Positions 4,835 to 10,995 of a stretch of DNA of 10,995 nt are shown here, piece by piece. The notes beneath the pieces were generated by a model, which saw only the letters and a list, made by a program, of their open reading frames with translations, searched no databases and was not told the DNA's origin. Every line of letters begins with the position of its first letter. Position 1 is the stretch's first letter. This stretch comes from Coxiellaceae bacterium UBA6002 (lineage in GTDB: Bacteria > Pseudomonadota > Gammaproteobacteria > UBA6002), in the NCBI GenBank assembly GCA_002429595.1, contig DJAM01000176.1, forward strand, positions 1 through 10,995. Direction: 5' to 3'. Both the position numbers and the translations under genes were made by a program.

Positions 4835-6328
4835 ATGGCAAGAATCGAAGAAGAGATTTGGGATAAGCTTCGAAAGCAAGATTCAAGCTTAACTGAATTA
4901 AGTTTAAGAGGCAAAACGCTAGATGATAGCGACATCAGAGAATTATTTGAACTTTTAAGAACCCATTCTAATCTCACTGCTCTTGATCTTAGTCGTAACA
5001 AAATTACCGATGTTGGTGTGGCGACCATAATTACCCACACGAATTTAACTACACTTATCATTGGTAGCAATAAAATCACTGATGAGGGTGCCAGAATTTT
5101 GGCACTGAGTACTCAACTTCGAACGTTAGATCTCTGTCTTAATCGAGTTGCATTATCTGGAGCGGAAGCATTCAGAAACAATGCCTCTCTTACCATGCTT
5201 AATCTCAGTGGCAATAAATTACGTGATGAAGGAGCAATGCGTTTAGCTAATAATACGACGCTTAGAACATTGTATCTGAATGCCATAGAATTAGATGATG
5301 GCGGTGCAATGGCTTTAGCTACCAATAATAATCATCTGACATCGCTTTACATTGGTAGCAACCGCATTAGAGATCAAGGTGCGCAGGCTTTAGCTAGTAA
5401 TACTCGACTAATCAATCTTTATCTAGAATCAAACAAAATTGGTTCTGAGGGTGCAAGGCACCTAGCAAATAATAATTCTCTGACGTCACTTAATATTTCT
5501 AATAACAAAATTTTAGATGGAGGTGCAATTGCATTTGCTAGTAATTCTAGTTTGACTACTCTAAGTCTTGCTGGCAATCAAATTACCTCTGTAGGAGCTA
5601 GAGCGCTAGCTACCAATACGTATCTGAGAACCCTTGATGTTCAAGATAACTTAATTAAATTGGATGGAGTTTCTGATTTTGCAAATAATCGTGGTTTGAC
5701 ATCACTTAACCTTTGGAGGAATTTATTCGACACAGAAGGTGTCATAGTGTTGTCAAAAAATACTCGTCTCAAGACTTTGGATGTCAGTCTCAACAAAATT
5801 AAAGATCGTGGCGCAATGGCATTAGCAGCTAATACGGTTTTGACTTCATTAGATCTCAGAGACAACGAGATTACAGACGCAGTCTTCAAGGCTTTCTTAG
5901 TTAATATTTCTCTCCGATCACTGAGGTTAGACGGAAACAAAGTAACTCAATCAGTTAGGGAGCGCCTTTCTTCAGTGGTGACATTGAATAGAAGAGCACA
6001 GGATTTGCTGTTCATTGAGCAGGTCATTGAAATTTCTAAAGGAGCCCGAATCTGCCAGGATAAGTCACCTTTTCAAAGGGTACCAAGTGATATTTTACTT
6101 CTTATTTTTGCTTATTTGGGTAATACGACTTTTCGTAACAGTGTCGCGGTAGCGAAGGTGTGTGCATTTGTATTAACCATAGTTAGATCTACAGCTAAAA
6201 AACCCTTAAATTGGTCCATGGGTGATCAAAAACATACTTTTTTCAAGACCTGGGTTCCTGAAGAACGGCAAGCGGTATTGAGTCGTTATCCTAAAACTGA
6301 TACCTCAGCGATAACAAACACAAAATAA
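4835..6328 (+). CDS. LRR protein with C-terminal F-box-like motif, paralogue 1 (497 aa)
   Basis: This is a candidate exported effector. After a short helix (1-18) and a 28-residue first repeat (19-46) come 14 leucine-rich repeats, almost all exactly 24 residues long (47-383), of the ribonuclease-inhibitor-like pattern LxxLxLxxNxIxxxGA followed by xALAxNT. These should form a curved solenoid for protein binding. A linker (384-412; RRAQDLLFIEQVIEISKGAR) leads to an F-box-like motif (413-450) with VPSDILLLIFAYL and, about 15 residues on, KVCAF. The end (459-486) carries NWSMG, FFKTW and ER..VLSRYPK, shared with paralogue 2. F-boxes bind SKP1 and recruit targets to SCF ubiquitin ligases; bacterial effectors are known to mimic this. 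No signal peptide or membrane segment is present. Only a weak ribosome-binding site is seen. It is the first gene of a three-gene array. LRRs are certain; the F-box is inferred. Confidence 0.88.
   Translation: MARIEEEIWDKLRKQDSSLTELSLRGKTLDDSDIRELFELLRTHSNLTALDLSRNKITDVGVATIITHTNLTTLIIGSNKITDEGARILALSTQLRTLDLCLNRVALSGAEAFRNNASLTMLNLSGNKLRDEGAMRLANNTTLRTLYLNAIELDDGGAMALATNNNHLTSLYIGSNRIRDQGAQALASNTRLINLYLESNKIGSEGARHLANNNSLTSLNISNNKILDGGAIAFASNSSLTTLSLAGNQITSVGARALATNTYLRTLDVQDNLIKLDGVSDFANNRGLTSLNLWRNLFDTEGVIVLSKNTRLKTLDVSLNKIKDRGAMALAANTVLTSLDLRDNEITDAVFKAFLVNISLRSLRLDGNKVTQSVRERLSSVVTLNRRAQDLLFIEQVIEISKGARICQDKSPFQRVPSDILLLIFAYLGNTTFRNSVAVAKVCAFVLTIVRSTAKKPLNWSMGDQKHTFFKTWVPEERQAVLSRYPKTDTSAITNTK
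4973..5983 (+). repeat. 72-bp-periodic LRR coding array in paralogue 1
   Basis: Fourteen 24-codon units lie in tandem. All are 24 codons except one unit of 25 (residues 143-167). The units have diverged in DNA but keep the positions coding for Leu, Asn, Gly and Ala. The GAXALAXNT segment recurs in most units. Expansion by unequal recombination in 72-bp steps would explain the length differences among the three paralogues. Confidence 0.85.
6071..6184 (+). other. F-box-like motif in paralogue 1
   Basis: Residues 413-450 contain VPSDILLLIFAYL and then VAKVCAFVL. This matches the F-box pattern of a Leu/Val/Ile-Pro-x-Asp/Glu core, an amphipathic Ile-Phe-x-x-Leu helix and a later Val-Cys. The final Trp common in eukaryotic F-boxes is absent. 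The match was made by eye, without a profile search. Confidence 0.6.
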
Positions 6329-6337
6329 TCAAACTTC

Positions 6338-6351
6338 GGAGAGAGTAGGTG
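6338..6351 (+). promoter_or_regulatory. Ribosome-binding site and GTG start of LRR paralogue 2
   Basis: GGAGAGAG begins at 6338, and its first four bases end seven bases before a GTG at 6349. It lies in the 20-bp gap after paralogue 1. This is the clearest ribosome-binding site of the three LRR genes and supports both the GTG start and bacterial, operon-type expression. Confidence 0.65.
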
Positions 6352-7683
6352 TTCAACCATAGATCAGAAATTGACTCACATTTTGAAGTCAAAGTTGCAC
6401 CAGAGGCGTACGTTGATTTACAACAGTTGGTGTATGTGATACGCACAAATATACAATTAACTTCGCTTAGTTGTAGAAGTGGACTTCCCATAAAAGCGGA
6501 GGGAGCAAAAGCTTTAGCAGAATGTTCTCAGTTGAGATCATTAGATTTAAGAGGCAATCGAATTTTCAATGAAGGTGCACAATCTTTAGCAGCAAATTGT
6601 TATTTAACATCGCTTAATATCAGCTCCAACCACCTAGAGGCTCAGACAGCAATTTTTTTCGTATCAAACACCACACTGATCAGCCTCAATATCAGCGGTA
6701 ACAAACTGGGCTGTGAGGGGGCAATAATATTAGCTGGTAATAGACATCTGACTCATCTTGATATTAGATTTAACAATGTTGGGAAAGAAGGCGCAATAGC
6801 ACTTGCAAATAATACGACGCTCAGATCATTATCTGTTGCTAAGAATCCAATTACAATGCAAGGTCTCAAAGCTTTAGTCACCAATACCCGTCTTAGGACC
6901 TTAAATCTGGCTGAAATTATGCTCGGTGATGAAGGTGCCCAAATAGTTGCTACAGTAACTCATCTTACTGACCTTGATTTTTCTAATAATCAGATGGGAG
7001 AAGATGGAGCAATTGTATTAGCGCATAACAATTTCATTAGAAGGTTAAATGTTTCTAACAATTACGGTGTAAAGGATGAAGCAGCGATAGTATGGTCTAC
7101 CCAGACTCAATTGACATCGCTTGACATAAGTTTTTCTTCTGTGAGTAATGTAGGAGCGAAGCAGTTAGCTCAGAGTACGTCACTAACTTTTCTAAATATT
7201 AAAGGCTGTATAGATATGGATTTTGCAAGCGCAACGAACTGGATGGATAATATTTGGTTGTTCGATTTGCAATGCGATGACAACTTTGTATATCCTGAAG
7301 TGACTAACCTGCTTAGAAAAACCGTTCACAGAAATAAAAAAGCCAAGGACTTACAATTTGTCGAGTCGACCATTGTGATTGCTCAATGTAAACGCTCAAA
7401 CCAGAATTGTTTAATTAAAAAATTACCTAATGACCTTTTAACTCTAATTCTTTTGTACGTTGCCGGAAGTTATTTAGGCAAGCCAGAATCAATAAGAGCT
7501 GTATGCAAATTCATATTCGAAACAGTACAAGCAAGTGGGAATCTTGTGTGGCGCTTAGGAACTAATCGGATCACATTTTTTAAAAGTTGGGATTTGCATG
7601 AAAGAGAACAAGTCCGGAGTCGTTTTCCGAAGAAACCAGAAAATCTAGTTCATTCCCAAAGCAATGTAAATTACACAAAATAA
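6349..7683 (+). CDS. LRR protein with C-terminal F-box-like motif, paralogue 2 (444 aa)
   Basis: This second member of the array begins with GTG after a good ribosome-binding site. A divergent N-terminal segment (1-36) is followed by about 11 leucine-rich repeats of 24-25 residues (37-303) and a partial one. The first seven keep the GA..LA.N pattern, while the last ones (for example 230-254 and 279-303) have drifted. The linker HRNKKAKDLQFVESTIVIA (327-345) matches those of the other two proteins. The F-box-like motif (356-393) reads LPNDLLTLILLYV and then RAVCKFIF, including the canonical Leu-Pro and Val-Cys-Lys. The end shares VWRLG, FFKSW and ER.QVRSRFPK with paralogue 1. No export signal is visible in the N-terminus. 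A host-directed ubiquitin-ligase adaptor is inferred; a plain protein-binding scaffold is the alternative. Confidence 0.87.
   Translation: MFNHRSEIDSHFEVKVAPEAYVDLQQLVYVIRTNIQLTSLSCRSGLPIKAEGAKALAECSQLRSLDLRGNRIFNEGAQSLAANCYLTSLNISSNHLEAQTAIFFVSNTTLISLNISGNKLGCEGAIILAGNRHLTHLDIRFNNVGKEGAIALANNTTLRSLSVAKNPITMQGLKALVTNTRLRTLNLAEIMLGDEGAQIVATVTHLTDLDFSNNQMGEDGAIVLAHNNFIRRLNVSNNYGVKDEAAIVWSTQTQLTSLDISFSSVSNVGAKQLAQSTSLTFLNIKGCIDMDFASATNWMDNIWLFDLQCDDNFVYPEVTNLLRKTVHRNKKAKDLQFVESTIVIAQCKRSNQNCLIKKLPNDLLTLILLYVAGSYLGKPESIRAVCKFIFETVQASGNLVWRLGTNRITFFKSWDLHEREQVRSRFPKKPENLVHSQSNVNYTK
6457..7257 (+). repeat. LRR coding array in paralogue 2
   Basis: Eleven units of 24 codons, three of them 25. The DNA near 6811 (AATACGACGCTCAGATCATT) closely resembles paralogue 1 near 5252 (AATACGACGCTTAGAACATT), pointing to common descent or exchange between the genes. 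Confidence 0.8.
7414..7527 (+). other. F-box-like motif in paralogue 2
   Basis: Residues 356-393 hold KLPNDLLTLILLYV followed by IRAVCKFIFETV. It is the closest of the three to the canonical start (Leu-Pro) and to the Val-Cys-Lys block. Identified by eye. Confidence 0.6.
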
Positions 7684-7694
7684 TGTAAACCCAT

Positions 7695-8621
7695 ATGACC
7701 AAACTTAGCGATGAACTATTAAACCAAATTAAAAATAACCACTCGGAGTTAACTCAGCTTGAGTTGAGGTCGCAAGGACTTGATGATTTAGATATAGAGC
7801 GATTAACAGATGCTCTAAAAACAAACCTTCACCTTACCGAACTTGATCTTAGTGGTAATGATATTGGTCCTTATGGCGCGCAAGCATTAGCAAACACGAC
7901 ATCGTTGCGATCCTTAGAGCTTTGGCGAAATGGAGTGGGTGATGATGGTGCTACAGCTCTGGCTAATAATTGTCATCTCACAAGCCTTAACTTAAGTTTT
8001 AATTTTGTGACTGAAACAGGCGCAAAAGCATTGGCTAGTAATAATCGTCTTAGAAAATTGGATTTGAGTTTTAATAAAATAAGAAATGAAGGTGCGAATG
8101 CTTTAGCAACCAATACTACGCTAACTGAACTAAATATCATGATCTGTGATATCAATCCAGAAGCTGCCAGAGCGTTTTTTAACAATGTTGACCTTCTTCA
8201 TCTTTTTATATCGCTTAACCCAATAGATGATGAATTATTAAGACAAGTAAGAAAAAGCGTGAAAGGTAACAAAAAAGCCAAAGAGTCAAAATTTATTGGT
8301 ACGGTGATAGAAATTGCCAAAGGTGCAAGGCAGACCCAAACCACCTGTAAATTTCAAAAAATCCCTAATGATGCATTGCTTATTATTTTTTCTTATTTAG
8401 CTGACAATATAAGAACACCGGAAAAAGTACAAACTTTATGCCGCTTTTTACTTCAGACAATTAGAACAAGTAAAACAGGAGAGTTAAGGTGGTCTGAAGC
8501 TATAAAGGAGAGTGGCTTTTTTAAGGCTAGTTTACCAGCTGCACCAAGTACTAATCTTGAATATTCAAAACATGATCCAGATTATGATCAAGTGGTTATT
8601 ACAAAATTAATTAGTGGCTAG
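7695..8621 (+). CDS. LRR protein with C-terminal F-box-like motif, paralogue 3 (308 aa)
   Basis: This is the shortest member of the array, 11 bp after paralogue 2. Its N-terminus (1-46: DELLNQIKNNHSELTQLELR, then GLDDLDIERLTDAL) closely follows paralogue 1. Only five regular 24-residue repeats come next (47-166) and one imperfect one. The linker GNKKAKESKFIGTVIEIAKG (190-209) and the F-box-like motif (220-256; IPNDALLIIFSYL then TLCRFLLQTI) match the siblings. The shared tail continues through LRW (264-266) and FFK (275-277), but the Trp and the ER..V.SR.PK segment are missing, and the last 30 residues are unique. The short repeat array suggests recognition of a smaller or different partner. 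No clear ribosome-binding site is seen; coupling to the preceding gene is likely. Effector function is inferred. Confidence 0.87.
   Translation: MTKLSDELLNQIKNNHSELTQLELRSQGLDDLDIERLTDALKTNLHLTELDLSGNDIGPYGAQALANTTSLRSLELWRNGVGDDGATALANNCHLTSLNLSFNFVTETGAKALASNNRLRKLDLSFNKIRNEGANALATNTTLTELNIMICDINPEAARAFFNNVDLLHLFISLNPIDDELLRQVRKSVKGNKKAKESKFIGTVIEIAKGARQTQTTCKFQKIPNDALLIIFSYLADNIRTPEKVQTLCRFLLQTIRTSKTGELRWSEAIKESGFFKASLPAAPSTNLEYSKHDPDYDQVVITKLISG
7833..8192 (+). repeat. LRR coding array in paralogue 3
   Basis: Five in-register 24-codon units, exactly 360 bp. Compared with paralogue 1, about nine units are absent, with the flanking N- and C-terminal regions kept. A loss or gain of whole units in register explains this. 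Confidence 0.8.
8352..8462 (+). other. F-box-like motif in paralogue 3
   Basis: Residues 220-256 hold FQKIPNDALLIIFSYL and then VQTLCRFLLQTI. The Pro-x-Asp, Ile-Phe-x-Tyr-Leu and Cys positions align with paralogues 1 and 2. Identified by eye. Confidence 0.6.
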
Positions 8622-8727
8622 ATAAATTAACTAAAATTTCAAAATCTCATTAGCACGCAGAAGCTAAGTAATTACAATTTATAGACAAGCCACCGAAGTG
8701 CAAAGGGTGGTAAGGTTATGATCAAAT

Positions 8728-8823
8728 TGTCATTCCCGCGAAGGCGGGAACCTATTCTTGAAGCCGTACTTACAATGGATTCTCGCCTTCGCGGGAATGA
8801 CAGTAGTTTCCCGGGAATGACAG
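8728..8823. repeat. 'gggaatgacag' inverted repeat with tandem right end
   Basis: A left arm at 8728-8749 (TGTCATTCCCGCGAAGGCG, then GGA) and a right arm at 8781-8802 match in inverted orientation at 21 of 22 positions, around 31 bp. A second partial copy of the right end, CCGGGAATGACAG, follows at 8810-8822. Each arm also contains a small palindrome (CGCGAAGGCG type). The element fills the gap between the LRR operon and the ankyrin gene, and its RNA could fold into a long hairpin. The rest of this 226-bp gap (8622-8727) shows nothing beyond a weak 5-bp stem, CCACC/GGTGG (8690-8710). Confidence 0.85.
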
Positions 8824-8847
8824 GAAAAAGTCTATACTTAGAATGTT

Positions 8848-10947
8848 ATGACAATTTTACACGATGCTGCAAAATCAGGTGATCTTCCTAAAGTACGCGA
8901 GCTCATTGCAGCTGGCCACAATGTGAATGAACTTAATGAAGATGGCCATACTGCCCTATATGTTGCAGCTAAAAATAATCACACCGAAATCGTTGCTGCA
9001 CTCTTGGAAGCAAAAGCCGATGTCAATTTAGGTCCTCTTGATCTTAAGCCCCTTAATGCCGCACTCGCGAATAGTAATATCGAAATGTTGAAGCTGATAA
9101 TAGCTGCAAGACCCGATTTTAGTACGAAAAATTACAGCAGCCATTTTGTCCTTTCTAAATTGATAGAGTTCGGAAAACCTAGTACAGGCAAAATTCAAGA
9201 TCTATTGTACAAAGCTTTAAAGCCATACCAGTCAACAGGTTTACCGACGAACCAACAGTGGCTGATCGAATACATGCAATATCTGGGCCATAACATTCCT
9301 AATGAAGGTGTTTGTAATGGTCTTGTGTTAACGGCATTGCAAGCTTTTTTGGTAAAGGAACCGCAACGTTTTGAAGATCGACTGCAATACCTCCGCCAAA
9401 TGCCGGACGAAAAAGATGAATTTTTGGAACAGATGGAAAAAATTAAAAATCGGCATTTAACATTATTAAATGAGGTGAAAGATAAAAATAATTTGCAGCA
9501 GTTAAGAAGTTTAACACCTAGCGAAGAAGAACTTATTGTTAATGAAAGACAAGTCATTGAGCAAACATTAACGAAGTTAACAAATTTGCTAAATTTGTCA
9601 GCAAGAGAAGTCTTAAAGCGAAAAAAGCAGATGTTATTTGTTGCATTTACTCAAAAGAAACTTAATCAAAAATTAGCCACATTACCCGAATCTCAACAAC
9701 TCATGCTTGAGGTACCTAACTTTTTTGATGGCGTTGCTATTTATCAAAAACTCGAAGACAAACAACATTTATTCCCAACCAAACTGCTTAAGGACCAAGA
9801 TGCGCTGAGAGCTGCAACTCTAATTGCACCTGTGATGTCCAACGTAGAATCAAATGAGTCATGGTTGCAACAGGTGACCAGTTTTCATGGGGCCTATTCG
9901 ACAAGTGATTTAGTAGATTATTTTGAGTCACTAAGCAAGACTGTTAATGGCATGAAAAATAAACAGGCAGTTAGATTCGCTCTTGCAAGTAATAAACACA
10001 TTATCCTGGTTGGTTATGATCCTGCCACAGATTATTTTCATTATTTTGATCCAAATAACATGGACCGTCCCAGAATCATTGACTCAGCGCAGAGAATGGC
10101 AGAGTTGGTAGCAAGTTCATTTGAAAGTTATCAAATAGAGAACACTAACTTACTATCAACCATTATTTATAGTGATGAATCATCAAGTCTATTTTTACAA
10201 GAATTTGCACAATCATGGCGTGCCAATGCGCAATGGCAGCGCGCGCATGACGTTAAAAAAATAGTTGCACTCCCCATTAAGGCAAGACAGCTATTAATAG
10301 ACAGAGCGATTAATTATGATGATATCACAACAATAGCGAATTTAATTGCAACGGATGACGAGCCTATTGATAGACTGAAATTTGCGATATGCATAGGAAC
10401 GCTTAGAACAATAGAGACCATATTAGCATCCAAACTTGATGTCAACAAAGTTACGAAAGATGCATCAGCATTAGATTACGCTATTGTAAAAGAGCGTTTG
10501 GACGTTGTAGAAAGATTATTGAATGCGGACGCAAACCCGAATCTTGCTACGGGTGGATCAACACCTTTAGACAACGCGATTTCGATGAAAAACATTGGCA
10601 TTCTTCATTTGTTAGTAGAGAGGGGTGCTACATTGACGCTTCAACATGCACAGCGCATTCTAACAATTTGGCATGAAGACGAACTTGTCATTACTATTAG
10701 CTTCACTGAATTCATGCGCGCCTGGAAAACTGTTTTTGCACCGCAAGGTTTTGATTTGTTTCAATCGAGGCAGGGCTTAGCATACGAGATTTATCAGCAA
10801 GTAAAACGGGCATCGAATGATAGTGACCGTTATTTAGTAATCAAATCATTCATCGAAAAATATCCGCAACATCGTTTGGCAGATGAATTAAAAAAAATTA
10901 TCGACGTAAAAAAACGAGATGCCTCATTGAAAGGCTTCAATCCTTAG
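8848..10947 (+). CDS. Ankyrin-repeat protein with a candidate YopT/C58-like cysteine protease domain
   Basis: This 699-residue protein has three parts. The N-terminus (2-98) holds about three ankyrin repeats (TILHDAAKSGDLPKVRELI; GHTALYVAAKNNHTEIVAAL and their ends). The middle (about 130-445) is not a repeat. It contains GVCNGL (Cys156), a long charged helical stretch (about 175-275), ASNKHIILVGYD (His384) and FHYFDPNN (Asp401). This Cys...His...Asp-Pro-Asn order, with 17 residues from His to Asp, is what YopT/C58-type papain-fold proteases show. The C-terminal part (about 480-600) has roughly four more ankyrin repeats, including ALDYAIVKERLDVVERLL and STPLDNAISM..IGILHLLV, then a helical end. 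No signal peptide or membrane segment is seen. The start has only a weak ribosome-binding site. A host-directed protease with ankyrin targeting modules is the favoured reading; without a profile match the catalytic claim stays tentative. Confidence 0.85.
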   Translation: MTILHDAAKSGDLPKVRELIAAGHNVNELNEDGHTALYVAAKNNHTEIVAALLEAKADVNLGPLDLKPLNAALANSNIEMLKLIIAARPDFSTKNYSSHFVLSKLIEFGKPSTGKIQDLLYKALKPYQSTGLPTNQQWLIEYMQYLGHNIPNEGVCNGLVLTALQAFLVKEPQRFEDRLQYLRQMPDEKDEFLEQMEKIKNRHLTLLNEVKDKNNLQQLRSLTPSEEELIVNERQVIEQTLTKLTNLLNLSAREVLKRKKQMLFVAFTQKKLNQKLATLPESQQLMLEVPNFFDGVAIYQKLEDKQHLFPTKLLKDQDALRAATLIAPVMSNVESNESWLQQVTSFHGAYSTSDLVDYFESLSKTVNGMKNKQAVRFALASNKHIILVGYDPATDYFHYFDPNNMDRPRIIDSAQRMAELVASSFESYQIENTNLLSTIIYSDESSSLFLQEFAQSWRANAQWQRAHDVKKIVALPIKARQLLIDRAINYDDITTIANLIATDDEPIDRLKFAICIGTLRTIETILASKLDVNKVTKDASALDYAIVKERLDVVERLLNADANPNLATGGSTPLDNAISMKNIGILHLLVERGATLTLQHAQRILTIWHEDELVITISFTEFMRAWKTVFAPQGFDLFQSRQGLAYEIYQQVKRASNDSDRYLVIKSFIEKYPQHRLADELKKIIDVKKRDASLKGFNP
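9235..10182 (+). other. Candidate papain-fold cysteine protease domain (C58/YopT-like)
   Basis: The codons for the proposed triad are Cys156 at 9313-9315, His384 at 9997-9999 and Asp401 at 10048-10050. YopT has Cys and His about 119 residues apart; here the distance is 228, because of a helical insertion of about 100 residues. The His-to-Asp spacing and the Asp-Pro-Asn context are conserved. The general pattern is seen; activity is inferred. Confidence 0.5.
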
Positions 10948-10995
10948 TTGCTCATCGAAGTATGTTATTCATGCGAGTGCAGTGCCGCCATTACC

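Noticed and set aside
5113..5940. Open reading frames on the minus strand inside the first LRR gene (and similar ones at 7973-8185)
   Set aside because: They run opposite to clearly coding, repeat-structured frames, and recur because the 72-bp repeat keeps the antisense frame open. They have no ribosome-binding site or recognisable domain.
4973..5983. Regular 72-bp spacing considered as a CRISPR array or satellite
   Set aside because: The units are contiguous, without spacers, diverged in DNA, and encode a conserved LRR pattern in one frame.
8833..8838. TATACT as a -10 box for the ankyrin gene
   Set aside because: It lies only 9 bp before the start codon and no -35 is found at the right distance. 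It would imply an almost leaderless mRNA; possible but unsupported.
4835..10947. Possibility that the LRR/ankyrin block is eukaryotic contamination
   Set aside because: The genes are intronless and tightly spaced. One has a clear ribosome-binding site with a GTG start, and the block is continuous with bacterial genes and shares a dispersed repeat with the left edge of the window.
1..10995. Search for tRNA, rRNA or riboswitch sequences
   Set aside because: No cloverleaf with a T-loop, rRNA segment or recognisable riboswitch core was seen on either strand by reading.

Overview
The window looks like a piece of chromosome from a host-associated gammaproteobacterium, most plausibly a member of the Legionellales (Legionella / Coxiella / Berkiella-like). 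This is an inference. It rests on an enterobacterial-type accA-tilS pair, AT-rich DNA, and a block of eukaryote-like repeat proteins (leucine-rich repeats, ankyrin repeats, F-box-like motifs) of the kind these bacteria export into eukaryotic hosts. The species cannot be fixed from sequence reading alone.

Layout. (1) 1-4584 is mostly housekeeping: accA (fatty-acid synthesis), tilS (tRNA-Ile lysidine synthetase, 10 bp downstream of accA), a Dps-type miniferritin, and a convergent FUSC/aromatic-acid-exporter-type membrane protein. (2) Between dps and the FUSC gene (2931-3503) sits a compact insertion. It has four copies of a GC-rich palindromic repeat, arranged as two inverted pairs flanking a small DUF559 (Vsr-like nuclease fold) gene. 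The repeats supply the ribosome-binding site, the GTG start and the last codons of the nuclease gene, and also the last 13 codons of the FUSC gene on the other strand. (3) 4835-8621 holds three tandem, co-directional paralogues with 20-bp and 11-bp gaps. Each has 24-residue leucine-rich repeats followed by a shared C-terminal module containing an F-box-like motif. They differ mainly in repeat number (about 14, 11 and 5). (4) 8728-8823 holds a second, unrelated inverted repeat ('gggaatgacag' type), whose right end is matched at the left edge of the window (1-39). (5) 8848-10947 encodes a 699-residue protein with ankyrin repeats at both ends and, between them, Cys, His and Asp motifs like those of YopT/C58-type papain-fold cysteine proteases.

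How the parts may work together. The first four conserved genes are ordinary metabolism and stress protection. The right-hand 6 kb reads as an effector-like island: three LRR/F-box-like proteins that could present host targets to the host SCF ubiquitin ligase, next to an ankyrin-scaffolded candidate protease. No secretion signal or host partner can be shown from sequence, so effector status is inferred. The two most unusual items are the LRR-then-F-box operon and the palindrome-bounded DUF559 cassette.
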